NCBI GenBank assembly: GCA_037179335.1
Contig: JAKZHN010000019.1
Location: 558,001 to 622,000, forward strand
Reading direction: 5' to 3'
Length of the DNA: 64,000 nucleotides
Origin: Cyclaneusma minus
Lineage: Eukaryota > Ascomycota > Leotiomycetes > Marthamycetales > Marthamycetaceae
The number at the start of each line of letters is the position of its first letter. Position 1 is the first letter of the stretch. Positions 21,301-33,949 of this stretch are shown here, piece by piece. The notes beneath the pieces are model-generated. The model was not told the origin of the DNA and made no database searches. It saw only the letters and a program-made list of their open reading frames with translations. The translations under genes were made by a program, and so were the position numbers.

Positions 21301-24022
21301 TCTTTGAAACTCATAGAAGCATTTTTGATCCAAGCGGGAATCTTGACGGCCCAGCAGAGGATGTCGAAGACTCGTTCGCTGGGCGCAACAACAGGAGACC
21401 ACCAGACGGCGAGAAGCTAGCAAAGTACAAAGAGGTCAAGGGCTTTCGTCTACACGCCGAACAAGGAACAACTTTCTGGCGTTTCAATATCGAAGTCGAA
21501 CTTCGGGAAAATCAACAACGCGTTGCCTATCGCATTAACAAGGGTCCGTCAACGGGTTTTTGGGTCCCTCCTCGCGGTCGACCGATGAACATCATGTTCC
21601 ACAGCTGTAATGGATTCAGCGCGAGCGTCAATCCAGATCAGTTCAGCGGTCCAGATCCTATGTGGCGCGACGTACTCAGTACCCATCAGTCGTCTCCTTT
21701 TCACGTCATGATAGGTGGCGGGGACCAGATATACAACGACGTGGTCATGTCGCAAACAAAAATGTTTAAGGACTGGCTTAACATCAAGAACCCTCTTACC
21801 AAGATCAATGTTCCTTTTACCCCTGACATGCAGGACGAACTAGAGCGATTCTACCTCGAGCGATACTGTATGTGGTTCTCGCAAGGTCTTTTCGGCGTTG
21901 CAAACAGTCAGATCCCGATGATCAACATCTTTGATGACCACGATATCATTGACGGTTTCGGGTCATACCCAGATCATTTTATGGAGTCGCCTGTTTTCAG
22001 TGGACTTGGCAACATAGCATTCAAGTACTACCTCTTGTTCCAACACCAGACCGTCGTTGATGAAGGCGAAGAGCATGAGCCTAGCTGGGTGCTCGGAGCG
22101 CGGCCTGGGCCATTCATTCATGAGCTTAGTCGTAGCATCTTCACGTCGCTAGGTGGCGACATTGCTTTCCTCGGTCCCGACTGCCGGACAGAACGAATGC
22201 GCGATGAGATTATCGCTCAGGAGACCTACGACAAGTTGCTTGATCGTTGCGAGGCCGAAATTGTCAGGGGTCAAACGAAGCATCTTATAGTGCTGCTGGG
22301 TGTTCCTGTGGCATATCCAAGGCTGGCGTGGTTGGAGAATATCTTGACATCGAAGCTCATGGATCCGGTGAAGGCTGCTGGGAAGGCCGGTCTCTTTGGT
22401 GGCTTCATCAACAAGTTTGATGGTGGTGTGGAAATTCTTGACGATCTCGACGATCACTGGACGGCTCACAATCACAAAAGCGAAAGGAACTGGTTTATTG
22501 AAGAGCTTCAAGGCCTGGCTGCCGAGAAGTCTGTTCGGATAACCATGTTGAGGTGCGTGTTGCCACTTTGATCAATTATGTCTGAAAACAAAACTGACAA
22601 AATGCAAATAGCGGCGACGTCCATCTGGCAGGCATAGGCCAGTTCTATTCCGATCCCAAACTCGGCATCCCTAAAGACAAGGACCACCGCTACATGCCCA
22701 ACATCATCTCTTCTGCCATAGTCAACACACCACCCCCTGAGATGATGGCTGACGTCCTCAACAAACGTAACAAGGTGCACCACCTCAACCCTTCTACTGA
22801 CGAAGACATGATTCCCATCTTCACTCACGACGTCAATGGCAACAAGCGCAACAACAAGCGTCTCCTCCCACGCCGCAACTGGTGTCAGATCCGCGAGTAC
22901 CAGCCCGGTTCCACGCCGCCTGCTACACCCTCAGTCATGAGCGACGATGAACACGTCACATCCCTAGAACCCCGGCCAGGGATCTTCAAGAGACTGAGCC
23001 AAAGTGGTCGACCCTCAGGTACCAAGTACCCCACAAACAAAGGACCCGAAGGCAGCCCCCCTGTCACCGACCGACCACCAGTCAGCCGTCCGCCCATTTC
23101 CGGCGGCCTGCTTCGACACTTCTCGCTTTCCCGCGGCCGTCGAACCTCGGACGCTGCCGATGACGCGAATGGTCCCCGTCCGAAGCGCACTGGCCGTTCA
23201 CTCTCCCTTTCCCGTGCTGGCTCGATCTTCCGCCGAAGCTCATCCAAGCAGCGCCGCGCCGCCTCCGACGATCATGGAAATAGAATCAACGGTTATGGTC
23301 CCGAGGATCCTACCGCCGAACCCCTGGGTCCCGATGAAGGCATCCCCGGTCGCAGTGATACCATCGCTGGTCCTCCCTACCGCGCGCATCTCAGAGGCGG
23401 TGCTGGTACGCCCGAGTACGCGAACGAAAATGGACAGGACGAATACAGCAGCGGCGACGACGATGCAGAATACTTCACCGCACCGCAGCAGCGCATCCCA
23501 TCGTACACAAAACCCCCACCCAGCGGACACCACCATCCAGGCCACCGCGGCAAAAACATCGCCACGGGACAAGCAACGCACACGCAACTCCCAGCCAACA
23601 CATACGTCCCTGACGCCTACAGCGGCGGAATCCACTCACAAGAAGCCTTGCCTCTGCCTTCTCACCGCCCTAACAAATTCCACCGCACGCCCACCGGGCT
23701 TTCTGAAAAAGCAATGCAGAAAAACGGAGGTGCGCAGAAGTACATTATTGATCTGGAAGGCGGATTGGAGATTTGTATCAATGTGGAAGTGAGTCCGAAG
23801 GATCCGTCGGGGTGCACGGTGCCGTATAGGTTGTTGGTGCCGGCGCTGCATATGGATGAGGACGAGGGGGAGGTGGAGGGGGATTGGAGACATAAGGAGA
23901 GGAAAATGAGCATGGGGAAGAGATTGTTGAGTGTGGTGAGGAGTCGGAGGCCGAGTGCGGCGCCGGCGCCTGCGGCGGTGGCGGATGGGGGCTATGAGAG
24001 GGAGGGGAAGGTGAGGGATTGA
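18366..24022 (+). CDS. Large PhoD-like phosphatase-domain protein
   Basis: Predicted metallophosphatase of the fungal PhoD-like family (alkaline phosphatase D / metallophosphatase fold); substrate not established. Exons 18366-22552 and 22612-24022 join to 1865 residues. Residues 1 to about 640 are low-complexity and basic/proline-rich, with a PPQ triplet repeat near 19992-20035. The catalytic region runs from about 860 to 1440 and shows the metal-site motifs GGGDQIYND (Asp1120), FDDHDIIDGFG (Asp1190, His1192) and SGDVHLAG (residues 1396-1402). The single 59-nt intron splits the serine of the last motif. The C-terminal ~400 residues are again disordered and rich in Arg, Ser and Pro, with a final basic patch. 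There is no signal peptide, so it probably acts in the cytosol or at a membrane face. The family has long fungal members; this one is at the large end. Confidence 0.9.
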
Positions 24023-24620
24023 TGGCGAGGCCCTCGGAAAAGGGGGACGTGAAGAGAAGAGGAGTGAGATATGACTTATGGGATTATGGAATTATGGGTT
24101 ATGAAGAATGCGCTGGATTAATGATGGATTGGTCAGACGACGAACGAACGACGAATGGGTGGGTGTTGGGATGTATGCTTTCTTGGTTTTATGAGTATCG
24201 TTTTGGCGATGACAGGGCGATTGGCCTCATGATGAGCGAGCGAGCGACTCTGTGGTTAGCCTGCGCTTCGTCTCTTCTTTTCTTGCTCTTGGCCTAGACT
24301 AGAGTCCCTGTTCAATATTCATTGGCGACAGGCTGTTTTAAAATCCGGGGGTTAGAAGGATAGTAGATACTCCTGTTTGGGGTTACATTCATATTCCTAA
24401 TACAATTCATCCCTATTGTACAGAAACAGAAACAGAAACAGAGTGGGGCCCCAGAGAAGGGTTCAGAGGCATGGAGCTTCTCCATTTGATTGATTCTACA
24501 GCCAGACGCCCATTTACTGTAAGCCACCCATTGAACCACAGCCAGCCAGGGCGCCTTCCTTCCGCCTTGTCGTAAGCCAACATAATAGCAACAGACCGCT
24601 CGGCCCGCCGATCAGTCAAC
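24023..24620. other. Convergent 3' regions of the PhoD-like and snx4 genes
   Basis: No gene is supported. A short CAGAAA trinucleotide-pair repeat lies at 24421-24441. Confidence 0.5.
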
Positions 24621-26095
24621 TCAGGCAGCCAGTACGCCCTCCTTCTCCATCTCCTCCACATATCTCTCCCAAATAGCCGCTGTGTTCTCATAAAACTCGG
24701 TATGCGCATCCGCCAGCGCGCCAAACTGGCTCTTAAACTCGATCCTCTTGATCCTCTCAAAGTCCTGCACTTCCCGCACAACCTCCTCGTCAAACGCCTC
24801 GGTCAGTTTCTTTGCACTCTCCACTTCGCGAGTCAGCTCCTCAATGCGCAATTCTAGTTTGCGCACGCGCTCACGCCGCGACTGCTCGTGGTCGACGCCG
24901 CGCACGTCTTCAATCTTGCTGCGGATGAAGGCTGAGGGGCCACTGATGCCGGAGGCGCCGTGGCTGGAGGCGAGGGTGTCGCGCTCGGAGGCGGACTTGG
25001 TGAGGTATTCGGTGAGTTGTTCGAAGTCGAGCTGTTTTTGCTCGCGTGCTTTGAGGAGGTTCTTGACGGCTGTGCTGTAGGATTGCATATCACGTAGACT
25101 GCCGAGGTAGTCTTGATCTGTGTGCTCTTTTAGTTTCTTCAGGTTGGCGGCTGTGTCTTCGACGGAGGCGGCGAAGGCGTGTACGGGGCCGGATAGGTTG
25201 GGTTCGTGGATGAGGAGCTTTTGGAATTGCTCGGACAGGTCGTGGTAGTCGGTCTCTAGGTCTCCTTCACGGCGTGCTACTCGTGCCACTATCTTCTCGA
25301 CGTGGCCGAGATCTTCGTCCAGCTTGTCGGACTTTTCGCGGACTTCTATGAAGCGCTTGTCTGGTTTATGGACCTTGGTGAAGGCGTTGATGAAGCTGTC
25401 GGTCAGGTTGTCGAAAACGCCGGTAGACTGGTCGGAGGCAGAGGAGCCGCGGTTTCCACGAGACCGCATATGGGAGTTCCAATCTGTGGATTCCAGGAAC
25501 ACGGCGAAAATGGCGGCTCTTCGGAGTACGGGATGGAGCGTTATCCTTGTAAGGAAGCGGGCGAGCGAGTTGGCGCGGCGTTGGGTGAAGTCGTTGCCAA
25601 AGCGGTCTCCGCGCACGTATTCCATTTTGTGCTTATCCGGCAGAGGAGGTATAGCGACAGCTGGGTAGGCTTTCGTCAATTGTTTCCACAGGAAGACGAA
25701 GTCGGTGAAGCGTCTGCGAACAGTAGTGACTGGCTTTTGAAAGGATGGGAAATTTGTCTAGAGTCTCTCATTAGCATTCGGAGATAGGAATTTGTCTGCG
25801 GGCCACCAACAGTCGTAGTAATAAGGTACGAAATGAAGGCATCTTTCGATCCATCATTCTCCTTCAGAGGGGATGTGACAGTGCAGTGAAGTACGCTGTC
25901 ACCAACTCCGGCAGTATCCAGCTCGTCGGCATTGGGACCGGCCTGCGGGATGCCAGAGCTGCTGCTACCACTCCTGGCTCCTCGCGGAGTTGCTACGTGA
26001 GATGTGTCGCCTTCCATTCCTGGGCTCACAGCGCCAGAGCTGCCGCCGCCGTTGTCAGCGCCCCAGGAGACATTGTCGAAGTTGTCGTTCTCCAT
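24621..26095 (-). CDS. snx4: Sorting nexin Snx4/Atg24 (PX-BAR)
   Basis: Endosomal sorting nexin that retrieves membrane proteins from endosomes and supports selective autophagy such as pexophagy and mitophagy (known for Snx4/Atg24). Exons 26095-25811 and 25757-24621 join to 473 residues, the usual length. The N-terminal 57 residues are Gly/Ser-rich and disordered. The PX domain (about 58-175) contains the phosphoinositide-binding RRRFTDFVFLWKQL, the PPLPDKH loop and RRANSLARFL. The BAR-type helical region (about 195-465) has long heptad runs and the ending YENTAAIWERYVEEME. The 53-nt intron (GTTGGT donor, GCTAATG branch site, CTAG acceptor) lies inside the PX domain, just before TNFPSFQKPV. 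It shares strand and neighbourhood with pex2; both touch peroxisome turnover, but co-regulation is only inference. Confidence 0.94.
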
Positions 26096-26727
26096 AGCTG
26101 CTCGTTCGCGGATGGCGGGGTGATCGGATGACCCTAGATCGAGCCTCCTTCAGGCTCTGGCCGCGTGGTCCTGGTATATGTGAAGAGCGCAATACTGATA
26201 TCGACTGGAGATATAGAAACAGAGTCTTCACTCGTTCAGGGTGGTTTTCATAGGCAAAAGGGTCGGTATCTGTTTTGCCAAGGTCGCGAGATGGAGCTGG
26301 AGCGTCATCGCAGCTATCGCTGAAGCCTAATCGAGCCAGGCACCATTGCAGGAGCACTAGTGACGCTACATGTATGACCAAAGTGGAGAATGAAGTCCGT
26401 GCGGTATATTGAGGTTCCAGTCGTCAAATGAAAATGAACACTATTAATACAAGGCACTCCACGTTGCGTTGAGTCTTTAAACAGACCGCTATTATTGTGC
26501 TTGCTACATATCTTGTGTATCAAATCAAATGGAACACTTCAAACTAGTCCAGACGATTGAAGAGGTCCATGGGAATCAAGAAGTGTATTGAAATTGGAAC
26601 TCTTTGATTGACCTGCTCAGTGCCTTTTCGTTTTATGTACATCATGTCCTGATCATAGAATAAAAGAGATGCCGGGGTATGAAGCCAGGACGCCTCGAAG
26701 ATCAACCCATATGAACAAAGCAACATA
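26096..26727. other. Spacer between snx4 promoter and pex2 3' end
   Basis: The two flanking genes are on the minus strand, so this holds the snx4 promoter and the pex2 3' region. No frame in it is supported as a gene. Confidence 0.5.
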
Positions 26728-28143
26728 CTAAACGTCCCCATGCTCGACCTTTTCATATGTCTCCGACTCGGACGATCGAGGTGATCTTCCATTGCCCTTT
26801 TCAGGGGATGATGGCTTGTCCACCGGGTCATCCGAGAATCCTACGCTTTTGGTAGGAGTACTAGACTTCGCAACTTCAACAATAACATCGCCGTCCCAGG
26901 GCTTGCATTCTTTCACAAGCTCCCCACAGCGAAGGCAGGTCCATCCCTCGCCCTCCTCGGCCTCGATTCTGCCAGCAAGGCATACGAAGCAATATATGCA
27001 TCCGCACGGTATCGTCTCGTACGGATTGGTAACATCGGTTTGCGAAGAACCAATAACACCGGTAGCCCCGGAGGCAGCTAGTATCTCGGTTTCAGAGGTC
27101 GAAGTAGCGTTCTGATCCTGGTAGCAGATTGCACATGTCCTTTCGGGCAAGAAGGACAGCTCTCCTGTTTTCAATCCGTCTTCAGCTTCAACTTCGCTCC
27201 TCATAATCGATTTGGTCTGGCGCCAGATCCGAGCTAACCATCTCCGCCATCGACTAATTCCTACCAGAGGTAGCACAAACAACAAGAATTCTGTAAAGGC
27301 GTGCCAGACTAGCTGTCGATTTAGGTATTCAAATGATACCTCGCGACTAACTTGGCTAGTTGGCGGAGCAAGGCGCAATCTCAACAGACGATCTAGCACA
27401 GTCCTATATCGACCGTTGACAAGAAAGACCAGAAAAGATGCGAAGGCCGCTGCCGAGTGGACGGTTGATACGGTAGAAGTCAAGCGGGAGAGTCGCTGGA
27501 CGGTAGGGCTCGGCCGATCATAGCCGTTGTCCTTATCCATCAGCCACTCTCCCCATCTCGTCCACCCATACTTTCCGCCCACTGTGAACAGGCCATAGAG
27601 CGCTTTCTGCCACTTTGTTGGAGGGACTAGGACAGGTGTTTTATTCCTTGCGTCTGTAAGTTTCAGGTTCTGTAGGGCCGCGCCATAAGTGGCATCTTGA
27701 GTTGGGGCATCTCGTCAGCCAATTTGTATGCGCGCGCAAAAGGCGAGATGCATACCGTGGTCCCATATCGTAAGCTTGAACAGGATGGCTCGTAGACCAA
27801 GCATAATCTCGGCGGACCAGTCATCCTGAATATGGCCCCCGAAGTATTTCAGAGCTTCCCCAACCTGAGCCTTGAAAAGCTCAAGCAGCTCCTCGTCTAA
27901 TAACTCGGCATCAACCTGGCCAACTCTGAAGGCTGGCCTAGTGCCCTCTCGACCTTTCATAGCATCCCATGTCGAGAGGCCGGTTGCGCCAAGGGTAGCG
28001 AGGGGTTTAGGAAGTCGGCGGAGCTGGTCGGCAGCTTTCGAGGATTCGCGGTGGGCGACAAGGCGAGTTTGAGCTTCGGCTTCTCGTGCTTGTCTCCGCG
28101 CGGCGATTCGTTGCTGGGCGGCAGCAAAATCCGAAGAAGTCAT
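26728..28143 (-). CDS. pex2: Peroxin Pex2 (RING-finger peroxisomal ubiquitin ligase)
   Basis: Subunit of the Pex2-Pex10-Pex12 RING complex in the peroxisomal membrane, which ubiquitinates and recycles the import receptor Pex5 (known). Exons 28143-27756 and 27695-26728 join to 451 residues. The Pex2/Pex12 N-terminal domain includes LDEELLELFKAQVGEAL and the conserved DATYGAALQNL and PPTKWQKALYGL that flank the splice junction. Hydrophobic helices lie at about 210-275. The RING finger (about 318-380) has CAIC, PCGCIYCFVC and CLRCGE; where many Pex2 proteins have a histidine, this one reads CGC. The C-terminus is Ser/Pro-rich and acidic. The 60-nt intron uses a GTATGC donor and an AAG acceptor. 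It is divergent from kap120. Confidence 0.93.
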
Positions 28144-28520
28144 CGAGGCGGCATCGGGGCAGCAGTGTTGCTAGAAGCAAAAAGCTGTGATCGGATGTGT
28201 GTGTGGAGAAGCGTGCAGTCCAAATGCTGGCGCATGACTGAGAGATGTTTGACGTCGAAATGTTCCAGCCGAGGCTGATGTCCGGCCTGTCCAGCCTGGT
28301 GGCCCGAGCGTCACTAGCTGTCGGGCCGTGCGCGGCAAAGTCCCGATGTGCCCCGCCTTAAGCATAGTGGCATGAACCCTTGGGGCTTCACGCTGGTTCG
28401 CGGCATCTGAACGCGTCTCTCGTCTCCAGATTTCGTCTCCGAATAATAACAACCCCGAGTCCCCGACGTTCCACTTCTCTTGCAGCCGCCGGTTGCTGCA
28501 ACCACAACCTGTGCTCCACC
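28144..28520. promoter_or_regulatory. Shared promoter region of pex2 and kap120
   Basis: A 377-bp spacer separates the two divergent start codons, so it must contain both promoters. The kap120 side becomes CT- and CCG-rich before the ATG at 28521. I identify no specific factor site. Confidence 0.5.
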
Positions 28521-31500
28521 ATGAACGGTGCCGTAGAGCTGCCTGGCTCAGCCAGCCCTCTCACTCCCCAGGAAGTCCTCCGGGCTCTTCAATCCGCGGG
28601 CTCCAACCAGCAGCAGGCCATCCATGAAGGAACCAAACAGCTGCAAACATGGGAAGACCAACCCGGTTACTACTCTTTGCTTCAGGTGGGTGTGGAGATT
28701 CGGTGAACTCTGTCTTTCCTCTGAATCTGGCTCCAGGTAAGTTGGCTGACCACGTTTCATCAGGCCGCCTTCCTGGACAAGTCTTTACCAACCGAAATTC
28801 GCTATCTCGCCATTCTGCAGTTGAAGAACGGCATCGACAAATACTGGCGCAAAACCTCGTCTCGCGGCATCAGCATGGACGAAAAGGCAACCATCAGGGC
28901 TCGTCTGCTGGAGAGCGGCATCACTGAGGCCGACAATGGTCTTGCTCTGCAAGTGTCTCTGGTCATCGCCAAAGTTGTGCGGATCGACCACCCCAAGGAA
29001 TGGCCAGAAGCAATCAACGACTTGCTTGCACAGCTCCGCCTCCTTGCTGATGGAAATCAGTTACATCTGAAGGGGGCTATCTTGATATTGCTGCAGATAG
29101 TCAAGGAGCTGGCGACCGCAAGATTACGACACTCCCAAACCACTCTACAATCCAATACCTCGGAGCTCGTGTTTGTGCTTAGCCATATTTACTCGCAGAA
29201 GGCTAAGCAGTGGGCCGCTTTCCTCCAAGGAGAGGGAGGCAGCGAGGGCGAAGCCATCCAGGCAATGGAAAACAGTCTCGCAGCTCTCAAAACCCTCCGA
29301 CGACTGTTTGTCGCCGGTTACGAATATCCCCATAAGCACCCCGAAGCCAAGGAACTGTGGGCAGAATACCAGTCGCAATTCGGCTTCTTCCTGGGCCTGG
29401 TCAACCGTCAGCCACCGGTTTTGACATCCCCCGCAAAAGAACTCGTCGAGAAACATCTTTTCCAGTTTGCCAAATTGCACGTTAGTGTAGCTACAGTCCA
29501 CCCAGCGTCATTCACCCACTTCCCGAACACGATACCACTCGTCCGGGCATATTGGAGTCTCGCATCGGATTATGCCAATGCATATGCAGCAGGATCTACG
29601 CCGGCATCCGGCTCCCAGGACGAACGCTCGGTTATTGAGCGTCTCAGTTTGAAGGGTCTGGTCATACTAAGATATTGCATCAAAATGGTTCACAGCCCAA
29701 ACCAGACCTTCAGATATCGTACCCCAGAGATCAAGGAAGAGCAATCCGCTGCCAAGAAGTTGATGAAGACGGAGCTTCTCACCCCTGACCTCGTACAAGA
29801 CATGGCCAATGTCATTGTCTCCAAGTTCTTCGTCTTCCGCAAAGAGGATATGGAGGCATGGGAAGAAGCACCCGAGGAATGGGAGAACAAATTAGAAGGC
29901 GGCGCGGACACTTGGGAGTTTGATATTCGGCCTTGCTCCGAGAAGCTCTTTGTGGACCTCGTGCTGAACTACAAGGAGATTCTTGTCCAACCATTACTCG
30001 CTTTCTTCCAGTCAGTTACCGGCACAGATAGCGACAACGTGCTGCTCAAAGATCCTGTTTACACTGCAATGGGCCTCTCAGCTCCCGTTGTCTTCCAGGC
30101 CTTTGACTTTGATGCTTTTCTCTCCTCGACCTTGGTTAAAGATGTCCAGTTGATCGGTCCTCAATACAGGCCCCTACGACGGCGAGTCGCAATATTGATA
30201 AGTCAATGGGTGACGGTGAAGATCTCTGAAGAGCACCGGTCTCTTGTTTATCAGGTTTTCCAGTACTTGTTGAACCCTCAAGACCCCACAAACGACCTTG
30301 TGGTTCGTCTATCTGCAGCTCTGCAGTTCAAACAGGTAGTAGACGACTACAATTTCACAGCGGAAAATTTTACCCCGTTTGCGTCAACTGTCCTCGGCCA
30401 CTTGGTCACGTTGATTCAAGAAGTCGAGGCGACGGAAACGAGAATGGCTGTTCTCGACACTATCCGTGTCATTGCCATTCGCGTTGACAGAGGCATGGGT
30501 CCCTTTGCTGATGACCTTGTTGCAATCTGTCCTGGCCTGTGGGAGGCATCTGGTGAAGAGCATCTCATGAAGCAAGCCATTCTGACGCTCCTGTCCACAC
30601 TCGTCACAGCCACGAGGGAGCAATCTCAGCGCTACCACAGCCTCATTCTCCCTCTCATCCAGCGTGCTGTTGAACCCGGCTCCGAGATGCAAGTGTACTG
30701 TCTTGAGGAGGCTCTCGAGTTATGGAAGTCGATACTGGCACATTCTCCACAACCCCCATCCCCTTCGACTGTGGCTCTTGCTGAATCTGCGTTTCCACTA
30801 ATCGAGTTCGCGTCGGACAACTTACGTACCGTCCTCGAAATCGTGGAATCCTACGTCTTCTTAGCGCCGGAAGCCATGCTCACAGATGCTGCCCGCCAGC
30901 GGCTCATATCCTACATGTCAGCTAGTCTAGGACGAACGAGGCGCGAATTCGCCGGCTTCCAAGCCTCCATCGTGGAACAGCTCCTGAGATCCGCTGAGAC
31001 ATTCGGCGGCGTCCAAGGCATCACGCAAGTCGTCAAAGACCTGAACGACGCTGGCTATCTGGAGAAAGTCTTCGAAGGTCTACGTGATGCATACGAAGCA
31101 CACCAGACCACGGGCCCCAACCGCAGATACCCCAAGATCGACGACGTCTTCGAGACCGACCACTTCACCATCCTCGCCCGGATCCTCCTCGGCAGCCCTG
31201 AAACCTTCATACAGCTGCTATCGAGCATAGGACCGCTAGACCACACCTTTGACTGGCTCACCAATGAATGGTTCCGCCACTTCGATAGTATGGCCAACGT
31301 CGAACGGCAGAAGCTCTCCTGTCTGGCCCTGACGCGCTTACTGGAACTGCCTAGTCCCGTGCAAGACCTAGTGCTTGTCCGGCTTCAGGATTTCATTAGT
31401 ATGTGGACGACGGTGGTGGGTGAGATGTCGGACGGGCGCGAGGACGGAGGCGATAACTTAGTGTGGGCAGACGCGGAGGATGAGCAAGGCGAGTGGGAGA

Positions 31501-31709
31501 CGCCCGAGGATGTCAGGAAGCGAGCGGTGGCAGCGAGCGATCCAGTGCATAAGGTGCATACCTTTGAGTTTATCAAGGAGCGGCTGGCGGCGGTGGTGCA
31601 GGCAGTGGGTGGCGAGCAGGTTTTCCAAGAGAGATGGGCGGCGAATGTGGATAAGGACTTGATGACGGGCTTTCAGCAGTTGTACACGGGGAAGCGATCA
31701 TCACCCTGA
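28521..31709 (+). CDS. kap120: Importin-beta family karyopherin Kap120 / importin-11-like
   Basis: Nuclear transport receptor of the importin-beta superfamily. Yeast Kap120 carries ribosome-biogenesis and other cargoes; the same role is inferred. Exons 28521-28685 and 28764-31709 join to 1036 residues (yeast Kap120 is about this size). The importin-beta N-terminal Ran-binding region is residues about 30-105, with LLQAAFLDKSLPTEIRYLA and LQLKNGIDKYWRK spanning the splice. The rest is alpha-solenoid HEAT-type helices through to TGFQQLYTGKR. An acidic stretch (WADAEDEQGEWETPED) near residue 950 is typical of a loop late in importin-11-like proteins. The 78-nt intron contains a second GTAAGT-like donor within it, but the CATCAG acceptor restores the frame. 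It converges with adk2. Confidence 0.92.
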
Positions 31710-32260
31710 AGTCTGGTATCAGCAAAGCTCGGAGATGGAGTGTGGGTCGTGCGTCCCAGTTTCGTCTTTCGAAGGAACACTGATCAGCTGCAATCACATA
31801 GGGGGCGCAAAGTCTGGATATGGTTTAGCGATTATCTGGTCAGAGCCGTATCCCACCTTTTCCCCCTATTGTATTCGGTTCAGACGAATTTTATCTGCTG
31901 GGGGTGAGAAGGCAGAGCGGTCCATTACAAAAAGATAGGAAGCTAGGAGAGGATTTCAGGGCATAGCCTGCATTGCAGTGGGAGGAAATGCTTTCTCTTT
32001 TCAAAAGCGCTTTGCGAACACCGATACCAATCCTGGCCAGGATACTGCTACAATGCATTACTCAAAATGCTTATTTCCTGGAAAATTTCACAAGGGCTAG
32101 TTCATTCGCTTCGTGACTCCTTGCCATCAATGTCCCGACCCCCAGGCTGGTGATACAAAAACGACAGAATGAGAAAGCTATCGTAATACACACAGTAAGC
32201 CAACAAACACGCATCTCATTTCCAGGCAGGGTAAACGCCCGCGCCTCCTCATATATATCA
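31710..32260. other. Convergent 3' regions of kap120 and adk2
   Basis: No supported gene. AT-rich words near 31855-31880 and 32245-32260 could serve in 3' end formation of the two genes. Confidence 0.5.
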
Positions 32261-33064
32261 TTAGGCCATAAAGCGCCTCTCAAACTCGCTATAGAGCTTC
32301 GGACTAATTTCATCGCTGCTATTTCCCTGCACTTCCCACAGCACGCCTTTCCTCGCATAATGATTCAGCAGCGGCTCGCTCGTCTCCTCGAACTTCTTGA
32401 GGCGCGCCTGCCACGTCGGAATGCAGTCATCTTCGCGCTTTGTCAGCGGCTCGCCCGTAACGTCGTCTTTTCCGGGCACTTTGGGTGGATTGAAAGTCGT
32501 GTTGTAGACGCGCCCGGAAGGCTGGTGGATCCAGCGACCGGCAATGCGCTCGAGGATGACGCTGGCAGGCGTCTTGAGACTGACGACTAGGTTGATGGGG
32601 ATTAAATTGTCCAGCTGCGTTGCCTGCCCCGCGGTGCGCGGAAAGCCGTCGAGGATGAAAGAAGCAGCCGGATCATCGGAAGCCTGTGGCGGGGTTGGAG
32701 AGTCGGCGATAGACATAGTCTCAACGAAGTTATCGCTTTGATAAGACTCCTGAGCTGCGCCGACGGTGCTGCAGCTTAGCGATATAGTTTCGGGCTGGCC
32801 GGAGGAGAAGAGCCAGCCGCGGACTTTCAGCTCGTTAAGAATCAGACGCAGGATCATGGCGTCGGGGACCAGGGCGCCAGATTTCATGGCATTTGCGACT
32901 TTGATGCCGAGAGGCGTTTGCGATTTGACATTGTCGCGTAGCAGGTCGCCGCTGCTGATGGCGGAGAGCTGGGGAAAGCGCTGGAGGAGTCGCTCGGCTT
33001 GGGTGCCTTTGCCTACGCCGGGGGCGCCAACGAGTATAATGCGCGCCGCTCTTTTGAGCCTCAT
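32261..33064 (-). CDS. adk2: Adenylate kinase, mitochondrial GTP:AMP phosphotransferase type
   Basis: Nucleoside monophosphate kinase of the Adk2/AK3 type, which transfers phosphate from GTP (or ATP) to AMP in the mitochondrial matrix; substrate preference is inferred from family. It is a single exon of 267 residues. The P-loop GAPGVGKGT is at 13-21, the NMP-binding SSGDLLRDNV follows, and ILDGFPRTAGQA leads to the LID region RWIHQPSGRVYN...TKREDD. The LID lacks zinc cysteines, as in the long eukaryotic type. Between KVRGWLF and ASFILDGFP lies an extra Ser/Pro/Asp-rich loop of about 45 residues, also seen in variable form in other fungal Adk2 proteins. There is no obvious cleavable presequence; the basic MRLKRAARI start could serve as a non-cleaved signal, as in yeast Adk2. 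Confidence 0.92.
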   Translation of the reverse strand: MRLKRAARIILVGAPGVGKGTQAERLLQRFPQLSAISSGDLLRDNVKSQTPLGIKVANAMKSGALVPDAMILRLILNELKVRGWLFSSGQPETISLSCSTVGAAQESYQSDNFVETMSIADSPTPPQASDDPAASFILDGFPRTAGQATQLDNLIPINLVVSLKTPASVILERIAGRWIHQPSGRVYNTTFNPPKVPGKDDVTGEPLTKREDDCIPTWQARLKKFEETSEPLLNHYARKGVLWEVQGNSSDEISPKLYSEFERRFMA

Positions 33065-33949
33065 GCTAGGCCAACCGTGTATTTTTATATAGGAGGAAGT
33101 GGATGGAGAGTTTGCGCTGGCAGAGAGAGACTGGCTTTGCTGGAGTCTGATATAGAAGCGCCGGAGGGGGGCTTCGAAAGCTCGACGGCGAGAATGCTCA
33201 GGAGATAAGCATGGTGGGCAGAGTGAAGCTGGTGTCCTACAACATGGAGAGAAGGACTGGAGGAATGCGCGGAGTGAGGTGGTATGTACAGTAGCGCAAG
33301 GTAGGATTGGTGATGAGGAGTCGGAGTGGTGGAGGGATCAGCTTCCGGGCAAGTGGGATGGACTTGAACGATGTTGCAGCAACAACGGCGACCTCGGTTC
33401 TTCAGGGCAGCTAAGCTTACACCTGCCAAGTACCAGGAGACCGCTATCGGCGTTTGACCGCCCTCGGGTCCGACGGACTTTAATTGTTGAGGCGCCTTTG
33501 ACAAATTGCATTTCTCCTTGTTGAGCCATGGGGCCTTCCCTTGGACCCTGACTCCTTTGCCTCCAAGACGCGGCTGTGCGGTCTACATTGATGTATCAAA
33601 TGACCAGGTTAGAAAAGAACTACTCTAGTAGTAGTATACACTTAAATTCGGGGTCCTCGCCACCACTTTCCCCCTCAATCGCTCCCTATTATTGGCCCAA
33701 ATATAGCCCATGACGTACCGTAATCACGTGATTGTGCGCTTGGCCAGAACGCAGCAGAAGGTCTTGGTAGCAGCAGCTTGAAGCTCGCGCAGCATAATTT
33801 AGGCCGCCGCAAGCAATCCCATTCCTCCCGCAAACACGCCATCGACCAGTGGACCCTTACGAGACTTGCGATCGCTGCTGTTCAACTACATCTCTCATTT
33901 TGCCCTGAGCAAAATCTCGGGAAAAGCTGCACCTCCTCTACGACAGAAC
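33065..33949. promoter_or_regulatory. Divergent promoter region of adk2 and mdm38
   Basis: This 885-bp spacer separates two genes for mitochondrial proteins transcribed away from each other. It includes a GC-poor patch at about 33590-33650. Two copies of CACGTGA-type E-box-like sequence are hinted at near 33726 (ATCACGTGATT), which is a perfect palindromic CACGTG core. No gene is supported within it. Confidence 0.45.
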
